Positions 1-9,500 of a DNA stretch of 64,000 bases are shown here, piece by piece. This stretch comes from an uncultured Lachnospiraceae bacterium (GTDB lineage Bacteria > Bacillota > Clostridia > Lachnospirales > Lachnospiraceae). A program made the position numbers and the translations under genes. Within the stretch, counting starts at the first letter, position 1. The number at the start of each line of letters is the position of its first letter. The DNA lies in contig CAJTVL010000011.1 in NCBI GenBank assembly GCA_910579425.1, forward strand, positions 17,402-81,401, in the 5' to 3' direction. The notes under the pieces were generated by a model, which worked only from the letters and a program-made list of their open reading frames with translations, was not told where the DNA came from and did not search any database.

Positions 1-1
1 A

Positions 2-694
2 TTACATCAGATTCGCGAACAGGGAAGCGCCCAAAACGGTGATGAGCCCGGCGACCGCAATGGCAAGGCTGCTCATGGCGCCCTCAATCTCTCCTATTTC
101 CATGGCCTTAGCGGTACCGATGGCGTGGGAAGCGGTGCCGATGGCCAGCCCTTTGGCAATAGGTTCTTCAATCCGAAACAGTTTACAGACAAATTCTGCG
201 ATTACATTTCCCAGAATGCCGGTGAGAATGATCACAGCTACGGTGATGGTTTCTATGCCGCCCAATTCCTGGGAGATACCCATTCCGATAGCGGTAGTGA
301 TGGACTTGGGCAGCAGAGTCACATACTGTTCGTGGCTTAGGGCAAAGAGCCTGGACAGAAGCAGCACGCTGAAAAGGCTTGCCAGCACTCCGGCCGTGAT
401 GCCGCAGGCTACGGCTTTTAAATTTTTCTTAAGCAGTTCAATCTGCTGATAAAGGGGAACTGCCAGGCATACGGTAGCCGGAGTCAGCAGATAACTGAGG
501 TACTTTGCGCTTTCGTTATAATGGCTGTACTCCACGCGAAAGAGAACTAATATGGCCATCACACAGACAGTTCCGATCAGCAGGGGATTTAACAGGGCCA
601 GCCGGAATCTTTTCTTTAAAAGCAGACCGACCTCATAGGCAATCAGACTGATTACGGCGCCGAAAAAAACGGAATCTACCAAAAATTCTTTCAT
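2..694 (-). CDS. lrgB: LrgB/CidB family membrane protein
   Basis: This 230-residue polytopic membrane protein belongs to the LrgB/CidB/YohK family. It is the partner of the holin-like LrgA and is linked in other Firmicutes to control of murein hydrolase activity and to pyruvate or fermentation-product transport. Hydrophobic segments cover most of the chain. The family signatures LLTPATVCLAVPLY (about residue 70), PKSITTAIGMGISQELGG (about 130) and GTASHAIGTAKA (about 187) are all present. Length is normal and the stop lies just inside the window edge. The ATG overlaps the lrgA stop by 4 bases (ATGA), so the two are translationally coupled and transcribed from the promoter at 1087-1115. The family call is secure; the cellular role is inferred from relatives. 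Confidence 0.95.
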   Translation of the reverse strand: MKEFLVDSVFFGAVISLIAYEVGLLLKKRFRLALLNPLLIGTVCVMAILVLFRVEYSHYNESAKYLSYLLTPATVCLAVPLYQQIELLKKNLKAVACGITAGVLASLFSVLLLSRLFALSHEQYVTLLPKSITTAIGMGISQELGGIETITVAVIILTGILGNVIAEFVCKLFRIEEPIAKGLAIGTASHAIGTAKAMEIGEIEGAMSSLAIAVAGLITVLGASLFANLM

Positions 695-1053
695 GAACGC
701 TCCTTTTTTCCGCCTTTGCGGAGCAGACGCTGGGTTACCCGGCCGGTAACGGCCATGACAATGACAGTGGTAAGGACGGTGATCAGGATCACCGGAAGCC
801 AGACAGGTGCAAGAGAGGGCCAGGCGTCCAAAAGCCCGGCCGCCGCCGGGATAAACATAACTGGCATGATTTCGATCAGGAAATCAGCCGTATCCTTTAC
901 CTGTGTTAGCTTAAGGATGCCGGTGCAAAGAGCCGTAAGCATAAGGATCAGCCCATAGACGCTGGCCGGAATGGGGAGCGGTATGATCAGATGCAGTATT
1001 TCTCCGAGAAACGAGAAAAACAGAATAATACAAAACTGACGTAAAAATTTCAT
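691..1053 (-). CDS. lrgA: LrgA/CidA holin-like protein
   Basis: This holin-like membrane protein of about 120 residues is the first gene of an lrgAB pair. It starts MKFLRQFCIILFFSFLGEIL and contains the conserved stretch IPLPIPASVYGLILM and several transmembrane helices, ending in a basic tail (RLLRKGGKKERS). The reading frame stays open to 1110, but the GGAGG ribosome site lies at 1064-1068, so the true start is the ATG at 1053 (10-base spacing) or the ATG at 1059 (4-base spacing). Starts further upstream would lie inside the promoter. It overlaps lrgB by 4 bases. Confidence 0.92.
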   Translation of the reverse strand: MKFLRQFCIILFFSFLGEILHLIIPLPIPASVYGLILMLTALCTGILKLTQVKDTADFLIEIMPVMFIPAAAGLLDAWPSLAPVWLPVILITVLTTVIVMAVTGRVTQRLLRKGGKKERS

Positions 1054-1069
1054 GTGCATTCTTCCTCCA

Positions 1070-1084
1070 ACTGGTAGTACCAGT
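1070..1084 (-). promoter_or_regulatory. Perfect palindrome upstream of lrgAB, GntR/FadR-type operator
   Basis: ACTGGTAGTACCAGT is a perfect 7+1+7 inverted repeat. Its core TGGTAGTACCA fits the TNGTNNNACNA consensus of FadR-subfamily GntR regulators. It covers the predicted transcription start near 1080 and ends just before the lrgA ribosome site, a position suited to repression. No GntR gene lies in this window. Confidence 0.6.
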
Positions 1085-1086
1085 GA

Positions 1087-1115
1087 ATTATAAAACAGAG
1101 TTATTGGCATGTCAA
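1087..1115 (-). promoter_or_regulatory. Consensus sigma-A promoter of lrgAB
   Basis: Read on the minus strand, TTGACA (1115-1110), a 17-base spacer and TATAAT (1092-1087) match the vegetative promoter consensus exactly. Transcription would start near 1080, inside the palindrome at 1070-1084. Confidence 0.8.
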
Positions 1116-1264
1116 GAGAGGATGATATTGGCTGCGTTCCTTCAATTGGAGAACGGCGGAAAATTAAAAAAATGGCTGCTTATAGGTTTATCCTGGTTCT
1201 TGCAGAGAAACTTGAAACTTACCCATATAATCTCTATAATAAAATTCAATTAGCAATCGCATTA

Positions 1265-1637
1265 ATGAAAAGACGGTGAACTGCTTAAGTTTGCGGTCAT
1301 TATTTCCAAAACAAATGGGAAATGGGTATTCTGTAAGCACAGAGAAAGAGATACCTATGAAGTGCCTGGCGGACACAGAGAAAGCGGCGAAGACATTTTG
1401 ACCACCGCCAGGCGGGAGTTGAGAGAGGAAACTGGTGCAGTGGATTTTGTGATCAGGCCGGTTTGCGTATATTCTGTAAAAGGAAAAACAGAAATAAACC
1501 AAGGCGATGAGGATGAAACATTCGGAATGCTTTTTGTCGCGGATATATTTTCCTTTGAAGAATTGCACAGTGAGATAGAAAGTATTTTGATTACGGATCA
1601 TTTAGTCGATAGCTGGACCTATCCTCTGATTCAGCCC
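1265..1637 (+). pseudogene. Frameshifted NUDIX hydrolase
   Basis: The frame holding TTT at 1290 encodes FAVIISKTNGKWVFCKHRER, followed by a complete Nudix box (GGHRESGEDILTTARRELREETGA, read in two parts; key residues G, E, R-E and E-E-x-G from about 1365). An in-frame TGA at 1266-1268 cuts this frame off from any start. Removing one A from the AAAA run at 1268-1271 joins the ATG at 1265 to the frame as M-K-D-G-E-L-L-K-F-A-V, which is how relatives begin. At the far end the protein is normal up to TYPLIQP (about 1637) and then runs into unrelated DNA, losing a few C-terminal residues. It is therefore a pseudogene, or a sequencing error at the 5' end combined with a real 3' truncation. Confidence 0.75.
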
Positions 1638-1653
1638 GATGGCCATTTCCACA

Positions 1654-1820
1654 TCAAGAGTATGGATAACGATAGATATAACCAGTCCAGTACATTACAT
1701 CCAAAGAATAGGCCGCACCGGCTTTTTTCAGGCCGCCGATTTCGTCGTTTAGTTCTTCAAGAATATATTCTTCGCCGGCCCACTGCAAACGGTCATATAC
1801 ATCGTCAAGAGCGGCCGCAG
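1654..1820 (-). pseudogene. Remnant of a small protein with a YWTGYIYRY motif
   Basis: The minus strand reads YDRLQWAGEEYILEELNDEI, followed later by YSLDVMYWTGYIYRYPYS and a stop. The acidic helix plus YW-x-GY-x-YRY signature recalls small proteins found beside antitoxin-like genes in Firmicutes, but that is recalled and not tested. Its 5' part runs antisense into the mutarotase remnant, and its 3' part ends soon after the motif, so both ends appear to be missing. Confidence 0.3.
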
Positions 1821-1822
1821 CT

Positions 1823-2440
1823 TTGCTGTTTTTTCTGCCGGAGCTGGGCGGCAAGATCCTTTCCTTTTACAGAAAGGATAAGGATTTTGAGCTTGCGGCT
1901 CAGAAGGGCAGGGGCGACGGGCTTATTTTATCGGGGGCGGAGAGGTTTTCCGATTATGCCTTTGGAATGGATGACGCCTTTCCGAATATTGACGCAGAAG
2001 AATTTCTGTGGAACGACAGACGGCTCCGGTATCCGGATCATGGCGAGATCTGGAACCATGCCTTTCAAGTGCAGGAGCAAGGAGAACTTTTTGCAAAGCT
2101 GAGCTGGCGGAGCGAAGCCTTTTCTTACCTGTATGAAAAAAGCTTTTCGCTGGAAGGGGAAAAACTTCGGATTCGGTACAGAATCTGCAATCCGGGCAGG
2201 GAGGAAATTCCCTGTATCTGGACCTGGCATGGACTGATGCAGTATGATGCGGCAAAGCTTCCATATCTGGGGGGCTGGATCACGGCGGGAGACTTTCAGG
2301 GGGATTATAATTGCGCTTTGGAGCCGTCCAGCGGTTTTTATGACAAAGTTTCCAGGGCAGGGACATTAAAGACCCTTCCGGTGCTTGGGGGCGGAGAAGA
2401 GACAGAGTTTGAGCTGGCACTTAGTCTGGAGGAGTTGTGA
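1823..2440 (+). pseudogene. N-terminally truncated aldose 1-epimerase (mutarotase) family protein
   Basis: The frame encodes LPELGGKILSFYRKDKDFEL, then FGMDDAFPNIDAEEF, YPDHGEIWNHAF and a C-terminal GDYNCALEPSSGFYD, all typical of galactose mutarotase-like sugar enzymes. The usual N-terminal strand of about 20 residues before PELGG is missing; that DNA is replaced by the relic at 1654-1820. The internal region also looks shorter than in full-length relatives. No ribosome site precedes the ATG at 1823. Its place beside a GH35 gene suggests a former role in galactoside use. It is read here as a remnant, though a short product cannot be excluded. Confidence 0.6.
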
Positions 2441-2479
2441 TCAGTCTGGAAAGGGTGCGACGGGGCAGAACCTGAAAGA

Positions 2480-2542
2480 GCAAAATAAGTAAATCATTGA
2501 GCAAATATAAGCAATGCGCTCCGGCATGGTTTGGGGTATAGT
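2480..2542 (+). promoter_or_regulatory. Promoter of the GH35 gene with phased half-sites
   Basis: A TATAGT -10 box lies at 2537-2542. There is no good -35 box. In its place sit GCAAAA (2480), GCAAAT (2501) and AGCAATGC (2510-2517), which ends 19 bases before the -10. The same three motifs, with the same spacing, precede the DUF5107 gene at 6375-6437. The layout suits activation by an AraC-type regulator, plausibly the one at 5353-6228. Confidence 0.55.
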
Positions 2543-2599
2543 GAAACCAAAATCACAAACCTGAAAAGTGCAGAAAGCAGGAAAGAAAAGAGGGACAAA

Positions 2600-4644
2600 A
2601 TGGCTTATAAACTCAATTTGGAAAATTTGAAAGAAAAGGAAATCCGCCCCCTGGGCGAAGACTTTAAGGGGACAAGCGCAGGAGGGGAGGAAATCTCTTT
2701 CACCAACTATTACATGATGAAGAATGGGAAGCCCTTCTTTGGGGTGAGCGGGGAATTTCATTTCAGCCGTATGTCGGACACACGCTGGGAGGACGAGATG
2801 ATCAAGATGAAGATGGGAGGCATCAGCGTGGTTGCCACTTACCTTTTCTGGATTCATCACGAGGAGGAGGAAGGAGTCTTTGACTTTACGGGGGGCCGGA
2901 ATTTGCGCAAATTTGTTGAACTGTGCCACAAGCACGGGTTGTATGTGATCCTGCGGGTAGGCCCATTTGACCATGGAGAGGTGCGCAACGGCGGCATACC
3001 GGACTGGATGTACGGAAAGCCCTTTGAGGTGAGGAAGCTGAGCGAGGGATTTCTTTTTTATACAAAACGGCTGTATGCGAAGATCGGCGAGCAGGTGGCC
3101 GGGCTGTTCTTCAAGGACAACGGCCCGATCATCGGCGTCCAGATCGATAACGAATATATGCACTCCTCCGCTCCCTGGGAGATCACCATGGGAATCTCCA
3201 ATGAGTGGGGGTTTGGAGGGGACGAGGGGGATGAATATATGCTGCGCCTTAAGGATTTGGCGGCGGTATGACCTGCTGTTATTATTACCGGTTCCAATTC
3301 CCTTACAAGAGCGTGGATGCCATGGCAAACATCAAGATCGCATCAGGCTGCAATTTCCTTGGCTGCTATATGTTCCAGGGAGGCAGCAATCCGGTCGGAA
3401 AGCACGGCATGTTTATGAACGAGGGACAGGTTCCCAGGATTTCCTACGACTACCAGGCGGCCCTGGGGGAGTTCGGGCAGGTGAGGGAATCCTGCTTGCG
3501 GCTTAAAAGCATCCACTATTTTGTGAACTGCTTTGGGGAGAGGCTTTGCGGACTTAAGACGGCGCTTCCGGAGGGGGCCTCGGATATTGACCCCAGGGAT
3601 CATAAGACCCTGCGCTTTGCGGTGCGCACGGACGGAAAGAGAGGGTTTCTGTTTATAAATAATTATCAGGATCACGCGGCTATGTCGGACAAAAAGGATG
3701 AGGAAGTGACTCTGCAGCTTAAGGATGAGGAGATCACCTGGAAGATCAGTATTGCTGCGGAAGAAAATGCCATCCTGCCCTTCCATTTTGACTTGGACGG
3801 CATTGATCTGATCCGGGCGACGGCTCAGCCTGTTCTGAAAACCGATGTGGGAGGGAAAACCACTTATGTATTTTTTGTCCCGGATGGGATGCGGGCGGAG
3901 TTTTTGTTTGAGGACGGAGTTTGGGTAAACGGGAAACAGACGGACAGTTATCAATGCGATCAATGCTGTCAGTGTGCGGACGGGGCGGACACGGAGCTTT
4001 TCGAGGTGGAAAAAGAGGGAAGGAAGTTGAGTGTTCTTGTAGTGAGCAGAAAGCTGGCAAATCAGATGTTCCTGCTGGCAAACGGCGGACTGGTGTTTTC
4101 AGAGGGAGCCATTCTGGAGGATCAGGACGGAATCCGTTTGGAGACAGAGAAAGCCGTAAACCTGCTCAGAACCTATCCGGCGGATTTGCTCAAGGGAAAG
4201 GCAGGTGTGCGGGAAACAGAAAGTATTACTAACGTCCAGATCCTGGGAAGTTATCTGGCAGAGACGGCGGAGCGCAGACCGCAGGTAAAGGTTCAGAAGG
4301 TGGCCGAGGGAAGATACACCCTTACTTTTCCGGAAAACCTGATGGAAGGATTAAAGGATGCAAGGCTGCAGCTTGTTTACAGCGGGGATATTGGTCATGC
4401 CTTTTTGGGAAACCGCATGATCAATGACAATTTCTCCAACGGCGCAGTATGGGAGATCGGGCTCAAGGATTTCGCACAGGAACTTTCAAAGGAAAGCATG
4501 GTGATCTATATTACGCCTTTGAAGGAGGGCGTGAATGTGAACGTTGAATCCGCCATGGCGGCCCGCAGGGAGGAAGCGCAGGCTTATGTGGCAGAACTGA
4601 AGGAGGCGGCGCTACAGCCGGTGTATGAGATCAGGCTGGAATGA
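2600..4644 (+). pseudogene. GH35 beta-galactosidase with internal deletion and frameshift
   Basis: The first part (ATG at 2600 after AGAGGG; stop at 3271) carries the N-terminal half of a GH35 barrel: GEFHFSRMSDTRWEDEM, YLFWIHHEEEEGVFDF, HGLYVILRVGPF, and the acid/base glutamate in QIDNEY. The second part (3268-4644, another frame) resumes with YYYRFQFPYKSVDAMANIKI and GGSNPVGK and continues through the beta-rich C-terminal domains. Relatives have roughly 100 more residues between the halves, including the nucleophile glutamate in an E-x-GGGM motif. Here the second frame reads F-G-G-G-M-T at 3256-3273, so the deletion ended just after that glutamate. Both halves are otherwise clean, suggesting a recent event. 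A split two-subunit enzyme is unlikely because the nucleophile is gone. Confidence 0.85.
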
Positions 4645-4662
4645 ATTTTTTAACACGCTTTA
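4638..4662 (+). repeat. Dispersed intergenic motif, copy 1
   Basis: GGAATGAATTTTTTAACACG, followed by CTTTA, resembles GGAATGAATTTTCAAACACG at 10060 and TGGAATGCAATTTTCAAACACG at 19745. All three lie just after or between genes on the plus strand. Function is unknown. Confidence 0.35.
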
Positions 4663-4683
4663 GGATAACAGGTGCAGGAGCGG

Positions 4684-4712
4684 TTGAACGAACCCCGGAC
4701 TCATGTTATAAT
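4684..4712 (+). promoter_or_regulatory. Promoter of the Uma2-family gene
   Basis: TTGAAC (4684-4689), a 17-base spacer and TATAAT (4707-4712) form a strong sigma-A promoter that starts transcription about 55 bases before the ATG at 4772. Confidence 0.7.
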
Positions 4713-4771
4713 ACGGATTGCAAAGCCATGGAAGCATGGTTGGAAGCAATAGAGGATAGGAGGAATGACAC

Positions 4772-5347
4772 ATGGCACTGCCTGCAGAAAAGACCCGATA
4801 TACCTTTGCGGATGTTCTCTCATGGGATGAAGATGAACGGATTGAAATTATAGACGGAGAGGCGTTTATGATGGCTACGCCTTCCAGAATCCACCAGGAA
4901 ATCAGCGGGGAGTTATTCCGGCAGCTTGCCAATTTCTTAGAAGGGAAGCAGTGCAGGGTTTATCCTGCTCCTTTTGGCGTCCGTCTGTTTGCGCGGGATG
5001 GGGATGGGCCGGAGGATGTGGACACGCTGGTGGAGCCGGACATTTCGGTGGTATGTGACAGGAGCAAGCTGGATCAGCACGGGTGCAAGGGAGCGCCGGA
5101 GATGGTGATTGAAATCCTGTCCCCTTCCACTCTTCGGCATGACCGGCTTGTGAAGCTGAACCTGTATGATCAGGCCGGGGTTTTGGAATACTGGATCGTG
5201 GATCCCCAGAACAGGGCCGTACAGGTGTTTCGGCGGGATGGCGGCGCAGCCCTCCGCATCTGTGAGGAATACGGACACACACAGGTGGCAAAGGTGAGTG
5301 TGCTCGACGGGTGCTTCCTTGAACTGAGCAAGGTGTTTCCCGAATAA
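4772..5347 (+). CDS. Uma2 family (DUF820) putative restriction endonuclease-fold protein
   Basis: This 191-residue protein belongs to the Uma2/DUF820 family, which has a PD-(D/E)XK nuclease fold and is common in cyanobacteria and Firmicutes. The signature VEPDISVVCDRSKL (about residue 90), GAPEMVIEILSPST (about 110) and YWIVDPQNRAVQVF (about 140) supply the expected acidic residues and strand order. It starts MALPAEKTRYTFADVLSWDE after an AGGAGG site, and length is normal. It has its own promoter and ends 5 bases before the convergent AraC gene. Despite the nuclease fold, no member has a settled biological role that I can name, so only the family is asserted. Confidence 0.88.
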   Translation: MALPAEKTRYTFADVLSWDEDERIEIIDGEAFMMATPSRIHQEISGELFRQLANFLEGKQCRVYPAPFGVRLFARDGDGPEDVDTLVEPDISVVCDRSKLDQHGCKGAPEMVIEILSPSTLRHDRLVKLNLYDQAGVLEYWIVDPQNRAVQVFRRDGGAALRICEEYGHTQVAKVSVLDGCFLELSKVFPE

Positions 5348-5352
5348 ACCGC

Positions 5353-6228
5353 TCACGACAGAAAAAGCCGGGGCGCCTCATCATTCTGCGAAAAACTTCG
5401 ATACTGGGCGGGGGTCATATGATGGTGTTTTTTGAAGGCATTGCAGAATACGCTCTCGCAGGAAAAACCGGTGTTGAAGCAGATGTCTTTCACGGAAAGT
5501 TCAGTGGTTTTCAGCAGGTATCTGGCAGTGGCCATACGGGTATTGATCAGATATTCATGAGGGGTAAAGCCGGTCTCCTTTTTGAAGGCGCGTATGAAAT
5601 GGTATTGGCTTAAGCCGGAGCGATCCGCCAGAGTTTCGATGGACAGATTCTCTGTAAAATGTTCATTGATATAAGTGATGATTCTTTCAGCCATGTCTGC
5701 ATAATCGCGGACATGGCTTTTTTGCGGGGTAAAAGGCAGAAACTCCGTCAATATGTCGGTCAGATATTTGGCCATAAGGGGCTCTTTTACGATACTGCCG
5801 TTATAAAAAATCTTGAGAATACCGGACATTTTCCGCAGAACAGGATAAGGATCCGGAAGGGAAAAAACATTGCCGATGCGGGAGGTGACGCAGGTATAAT
5901 AAGCCCTTGCGACAGGGCCGTCAAAATGGCACCACAGGCACTCGCAGCCGGTGGCGGAGGAGTAGCCGTGCTTTTTGTAACAGTCAAGGAGAATAAAGCT
6001 GCCGGAGGCAGCGTGTGTCTTTTTGCCCTCGAAGGATAAGTCCAGCTCTCCTTTCCGGATATACATGAGCAGAAAGCTGTCAAAGGATTCCCGCACCAGA
6101 CGGTAGCCGGGCTTATGGGAAAAGAGGCCGCACTGCATGGGATAAAGAAAGGTTTCGAGAGCGGTTTTGCTGGGGGAGTAGATAAAATAATCGGAAACGG
6201 AAGCCACATTCTTTTCGTGGGATTTCAT
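5353..6228 (-). CDS. AraC family transcriptional regulator
   Basis: This 291-residue one-component regulator has an N-terminal cupin-like sensing domain (SFLLMYIRKGELDLSFEGKK, then FILLDCYKKHGY, typical of sugar-responsive members) and a C-terminal double helix-turn-helix. The latter is visible as SIETLADRSGLSQYHFIRAF and KDICFNTGFSCESVFCNAFK with the closing H-x-M-T-P-A-Q-Y-R. The start is ATG 6228 after AAGAAGG. It is divergent from the DUF5107 gene. Matching half-sites upstream of that gene and of the GH35 gene make both its likely targets. The regulatory link is an inference from site spacing. Confidence 0.9.
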   Translation of the reverse strand: MKSHEKNVASVSDYFIYSPSKTALETFLYPMQCGLFSHKPGYRLVRESFDSFLLMYIRKGELDLSFEGKKTHAASGSFILLDCYKKHGYSSATGCECLWCHFDGPVARAYYTCVTSRIGNVFSLPDPYPVLRKMSGILKIFYNGSIVKEPLMAKYLTDILTEFLPFTPQKSHVRDYADMAERIITYINEHFTENLSIETLADRSGLSQYHFIRAFKKETGFTPHEYLINTRMATARYLLKTTELSVKDICFNTGFSCESVFCNAFKKHHHMTPAQYRSFSQNDEAPRLFLS

Positions 6229-6374
6229 AAAATACCTTCTTACTGTTGAAACGCGAGGGAACGCATGGAACAGGAAATAAACGGATGTCTCTCGCTTGTC
6301 TTATTGGGGACGACAAGTTATTTTGCCGCCTGCTATCAGCATCATTATAGAGAAATATCCCCTACAACGCAATA

Positions 6375-6437
6375 GCAATAAATATAAATGAAACAGCAAA
6401 TCAGAGCAATGCTTTTGGAGGGCATATCGGATAAAAT
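6375..6437 (+). promoter_or_regulatory. Promoter of the DUF5107 gene with phased half-sites
   Basis: The -10 box TAAAAT is at 6432-6437. GCAATA (6375), GCAAAT (6396) and AGCAATGC (6405-6412) precede it. Spacings from motif to motif (21 and 9 bases) and to the -10 (19 bases) equal those at 2480-2542. No recognisable -35 box is present, so an activator is probably required. Confidence 0.55.
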
Positions 6438-6522
6438 ACGGATATAAAGCAGCAGATAAGCCGGAAATATGTGTTCAGATAAAGAATTTTACAAAGCGCA
6501 AGAAACGAAAAGGAGGCAGAAA

Positions 6523-9500
6523 ATGAATCAGAAAGCAGCCATCTGGGAGAAGAAAATTATGATCCCCACCTATGAGATCGGGGAGGCGGAGAAGAACCCC
6601 ATTTTTTTGGATAAGCGGGTGTATCAGGGCAGCAGCGGGAAGGTTTACCCGTACCCCACCGTGGAGAGGATCAGCGAGGAGAAAAGGGATAAGGAATACA
6701 CAGCCGTGTGGCTGGAAAACGAATACCTGCGGGTGATGGTGCTGCCCGAACTGGGGGGCAGGATTCAGAGGGCCTATGACAAGACCAACGATTATGACTT
6801 CGTATATTACAACCATGTGATCAAGCCTGCGCTGGTGGGGCTGACAGGGCCCTGGATCTCCGGAGGGATCGAGTTCAACTGGCCCCAGCATCATAGGCCC
6901 ACTACCTTCCTTCCGGTGGACTATGTGATGGAGGAAGGGGAGGACGGCAGCGCTTCCGTCCTGCTCCATGATGTGGACCAGATGTACGGCACCAAGGGGA
7001 TTGCCAGGATTACCCTGTATCCGGGAAAGGCGTATATTGAGATCAAGGGGCAGCTTTACAACCGTACTTCCATGCCCCAGACTTTCCTCTGGTGGGCGAA
7101 CCCGGCGGTTCCGGTAAATGACAACACCCAGTCTGTTTTTCCTCCGGACGTCCATGCAGTGATGGATCACGGCAAAAGGGACGTTTCCAGGTTCCCCATT
7201 GCGACGGGGGTATATTATAAGAAGGATTACAGCGAGGGCGTGGATATTTCCCGCTACAAAAACATCCCGGTTCCCACCTCTTATATGGCGGAGAAATCCA
7301 AATACGACTTTGTGGGGGGATATGACTATGGAAAAGAGGCCGGGATCCTGCACGTGGCGGACCATCACATTTCACCGGGCAAGAAGCAGTGGACCTGGGG
7401 CTGCGGTGATTTCGGCAGGGCCTGGGATCGGAACCTGACCGATGAGGACGGCCCTTATGTGGAGCTGATGACAGGGGTATACACGGATAACCAGCCGGAT
7501 TTTACCTGGCTGAAACCCTTTGAGGAAAAAACCTTTACCCAGTATTTCATGCCCTATAAAGCGGTGGGACAGGTAAAAAATGCCACCACCCAGGCCGCCG
7601 TCCATCTTTCCATGGAAGGGGATACAGCCCATGTGATCGTCTATGCCACGGGAGTATACGAGTCGGCCAGAGTGGAGCTGACAGTTTGCGGCGAGACGGT
7701 TCTGGATGAGAGGGTAAGGCTTTCCCCTACAGATATTTATAAGGGGGATGTGAAAGTCGCCGGAAAGAAAGAGGAAGATTTGCGGATCCGGGTCTGTGAT
7801 GCCCAGGAAAATCTCTTGGTGGAATACCAGGGCGAGGCCGCAGAAATCCCGGAGCTTCCCGAACCTGCCAGAGCGGCAAAGGCGCCGGAGGAGATTATGA
7901 CAAACGAGGAGCTGTATCTCACCGGGCAGCATATCGAGCAGTACCGCCATGCCACTTATCTTCCCGATCCCTACTATCTGGAGGGGCTGAAAAGAGACCC
8001 GGGGGACATCCGGATCAACAATGCCTACGGCTCTCTCCTGATGCGCAGGGGGGATTTCCAGGGGGCGGAAAAATATTTCACAAAAGCTCTGGAGCGCCTG
8101 GCAGAGAGAAACCCCAACCCTTATAATGGGGAAACCTTCTACCTGCTGGGGCTGACGTACTTTTATCAGGAGAGATACGAAGAGAGCTACGACGCCTTTT
8201 ACAAGGCAACCTGGAGCAGCGAGCAGCAGGAAATGGCATTTTACTATCTGGCAGCCATTGACGCCAGAATCGGAAGATTTGGAAAGGCTCTTGACCATGT
8301 GGAGAAGGGGCTGGTGAAAAATTCCCACAATGTAAAGGCAAGAGGCTTAAAGGCTTATCTGCTCAGAAAGCTGGGAAGGGAAAAGCAGGCCGGCAGGCAG
8401 ATCGAGGATAACCTTGCCCTGGATCCCTTTGATTTCGTGTCCGGAAATGAGCGGATTTTGCTTGGCGGAAATGAGAGGGTTCTGCCTGGAGGAAACGAGG
8501 GAACATTGTCTGTCGGAAATGAGGACGAAAGGACTTTGCCGGATGGAAAGGACGGCAGCGGCAGGGCGGCATTAAATGAAAAGATGCGGGATTTTCAGGA
8601 AAACTATCTGATGACCGCAAGAGATTACGGGGAGTTCGGCGCGTATCAGGAAGCAGTGGGGGTTCTTGATGCCTGCACCAAAGAATATCCCATGCTGTAT
8701 TACTATGCTGCTTTTTATCAGAGCAGGATTGGGGAGAATGCCGATGATAAATGCGGAAAGCCGGAGGGCAGGACTGGCAGTATGAGCGGTACGACAGACA
8801 GTAAGGGAAACGCTATGGCGAACAGAACGGCGGCAGAGCTGCTTGCCAGGGCCGAGAAGGCTCCTTTTGACTATTGCTTCCCCAACAAGACGGAGGATAT
8901 TAGGGTGCTGCGCTTCGCCATAGAGAGCGGCTGCCATGCAAAGGCGCCCTGCTATCTTGGCAACCTGTTTTATGATAAATTGAACTGGCAGGAAGCCATA
9001 AGGCTCTGGGAGCTGTCGGCCCAGACGGACGATCGCTTTCCCGCGGTACACCGGAACCTGTCACTGGCTTACTATAACAAATGCGGAGACGCCGAAGGGG
9101 CAAGGAGGGAGATGGAAAAGGCCTTTGCCCTGAATAAAAAGGACATGCGTATCTTCCTGGAGCTGGATCAGCTTTATAAGAAACTGGGCTGGACTTTTGA
9201 GCAGAGGCTGGAAGGATACGAGGAGCACCGGGAGCTGATCAAGGAGCGGGATGACCTTTATATTGAATATATCACTCTGGTGAACCTCACCGGGGACCAT
9301 GAGCGGGCCTATGAGTACATCATGGGACACCATTTCCATCCATGGGAAGGGGGCGAAGGGAAGATTACAACCCAGTACACCCTTGCGCTGCTTGAGATGG
9401 GAAGGAAAGCCCTGGCGGATGGACGTTATGAGGAGGCAAAGGCGCTTTTGGAGAAGGCTCTGGTTTACCCGGAAAATCTGGGAGAAGGAAAGCTGGAAGG

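Noticed and set aside
1172..1279. 35-codon ORF upstream of the NUDIX frame
   Set aside because: It has no recognisable similarity and overlaps the NUDIX start. It is probably a chance frame.
3268..4644. Second half of GH35 as an independent gene
   Set aside because: It lacks the barrel's N-terminal half and the nucleophile, has no proper ribosome site, and continues the first half after a gap typical of a deletion.
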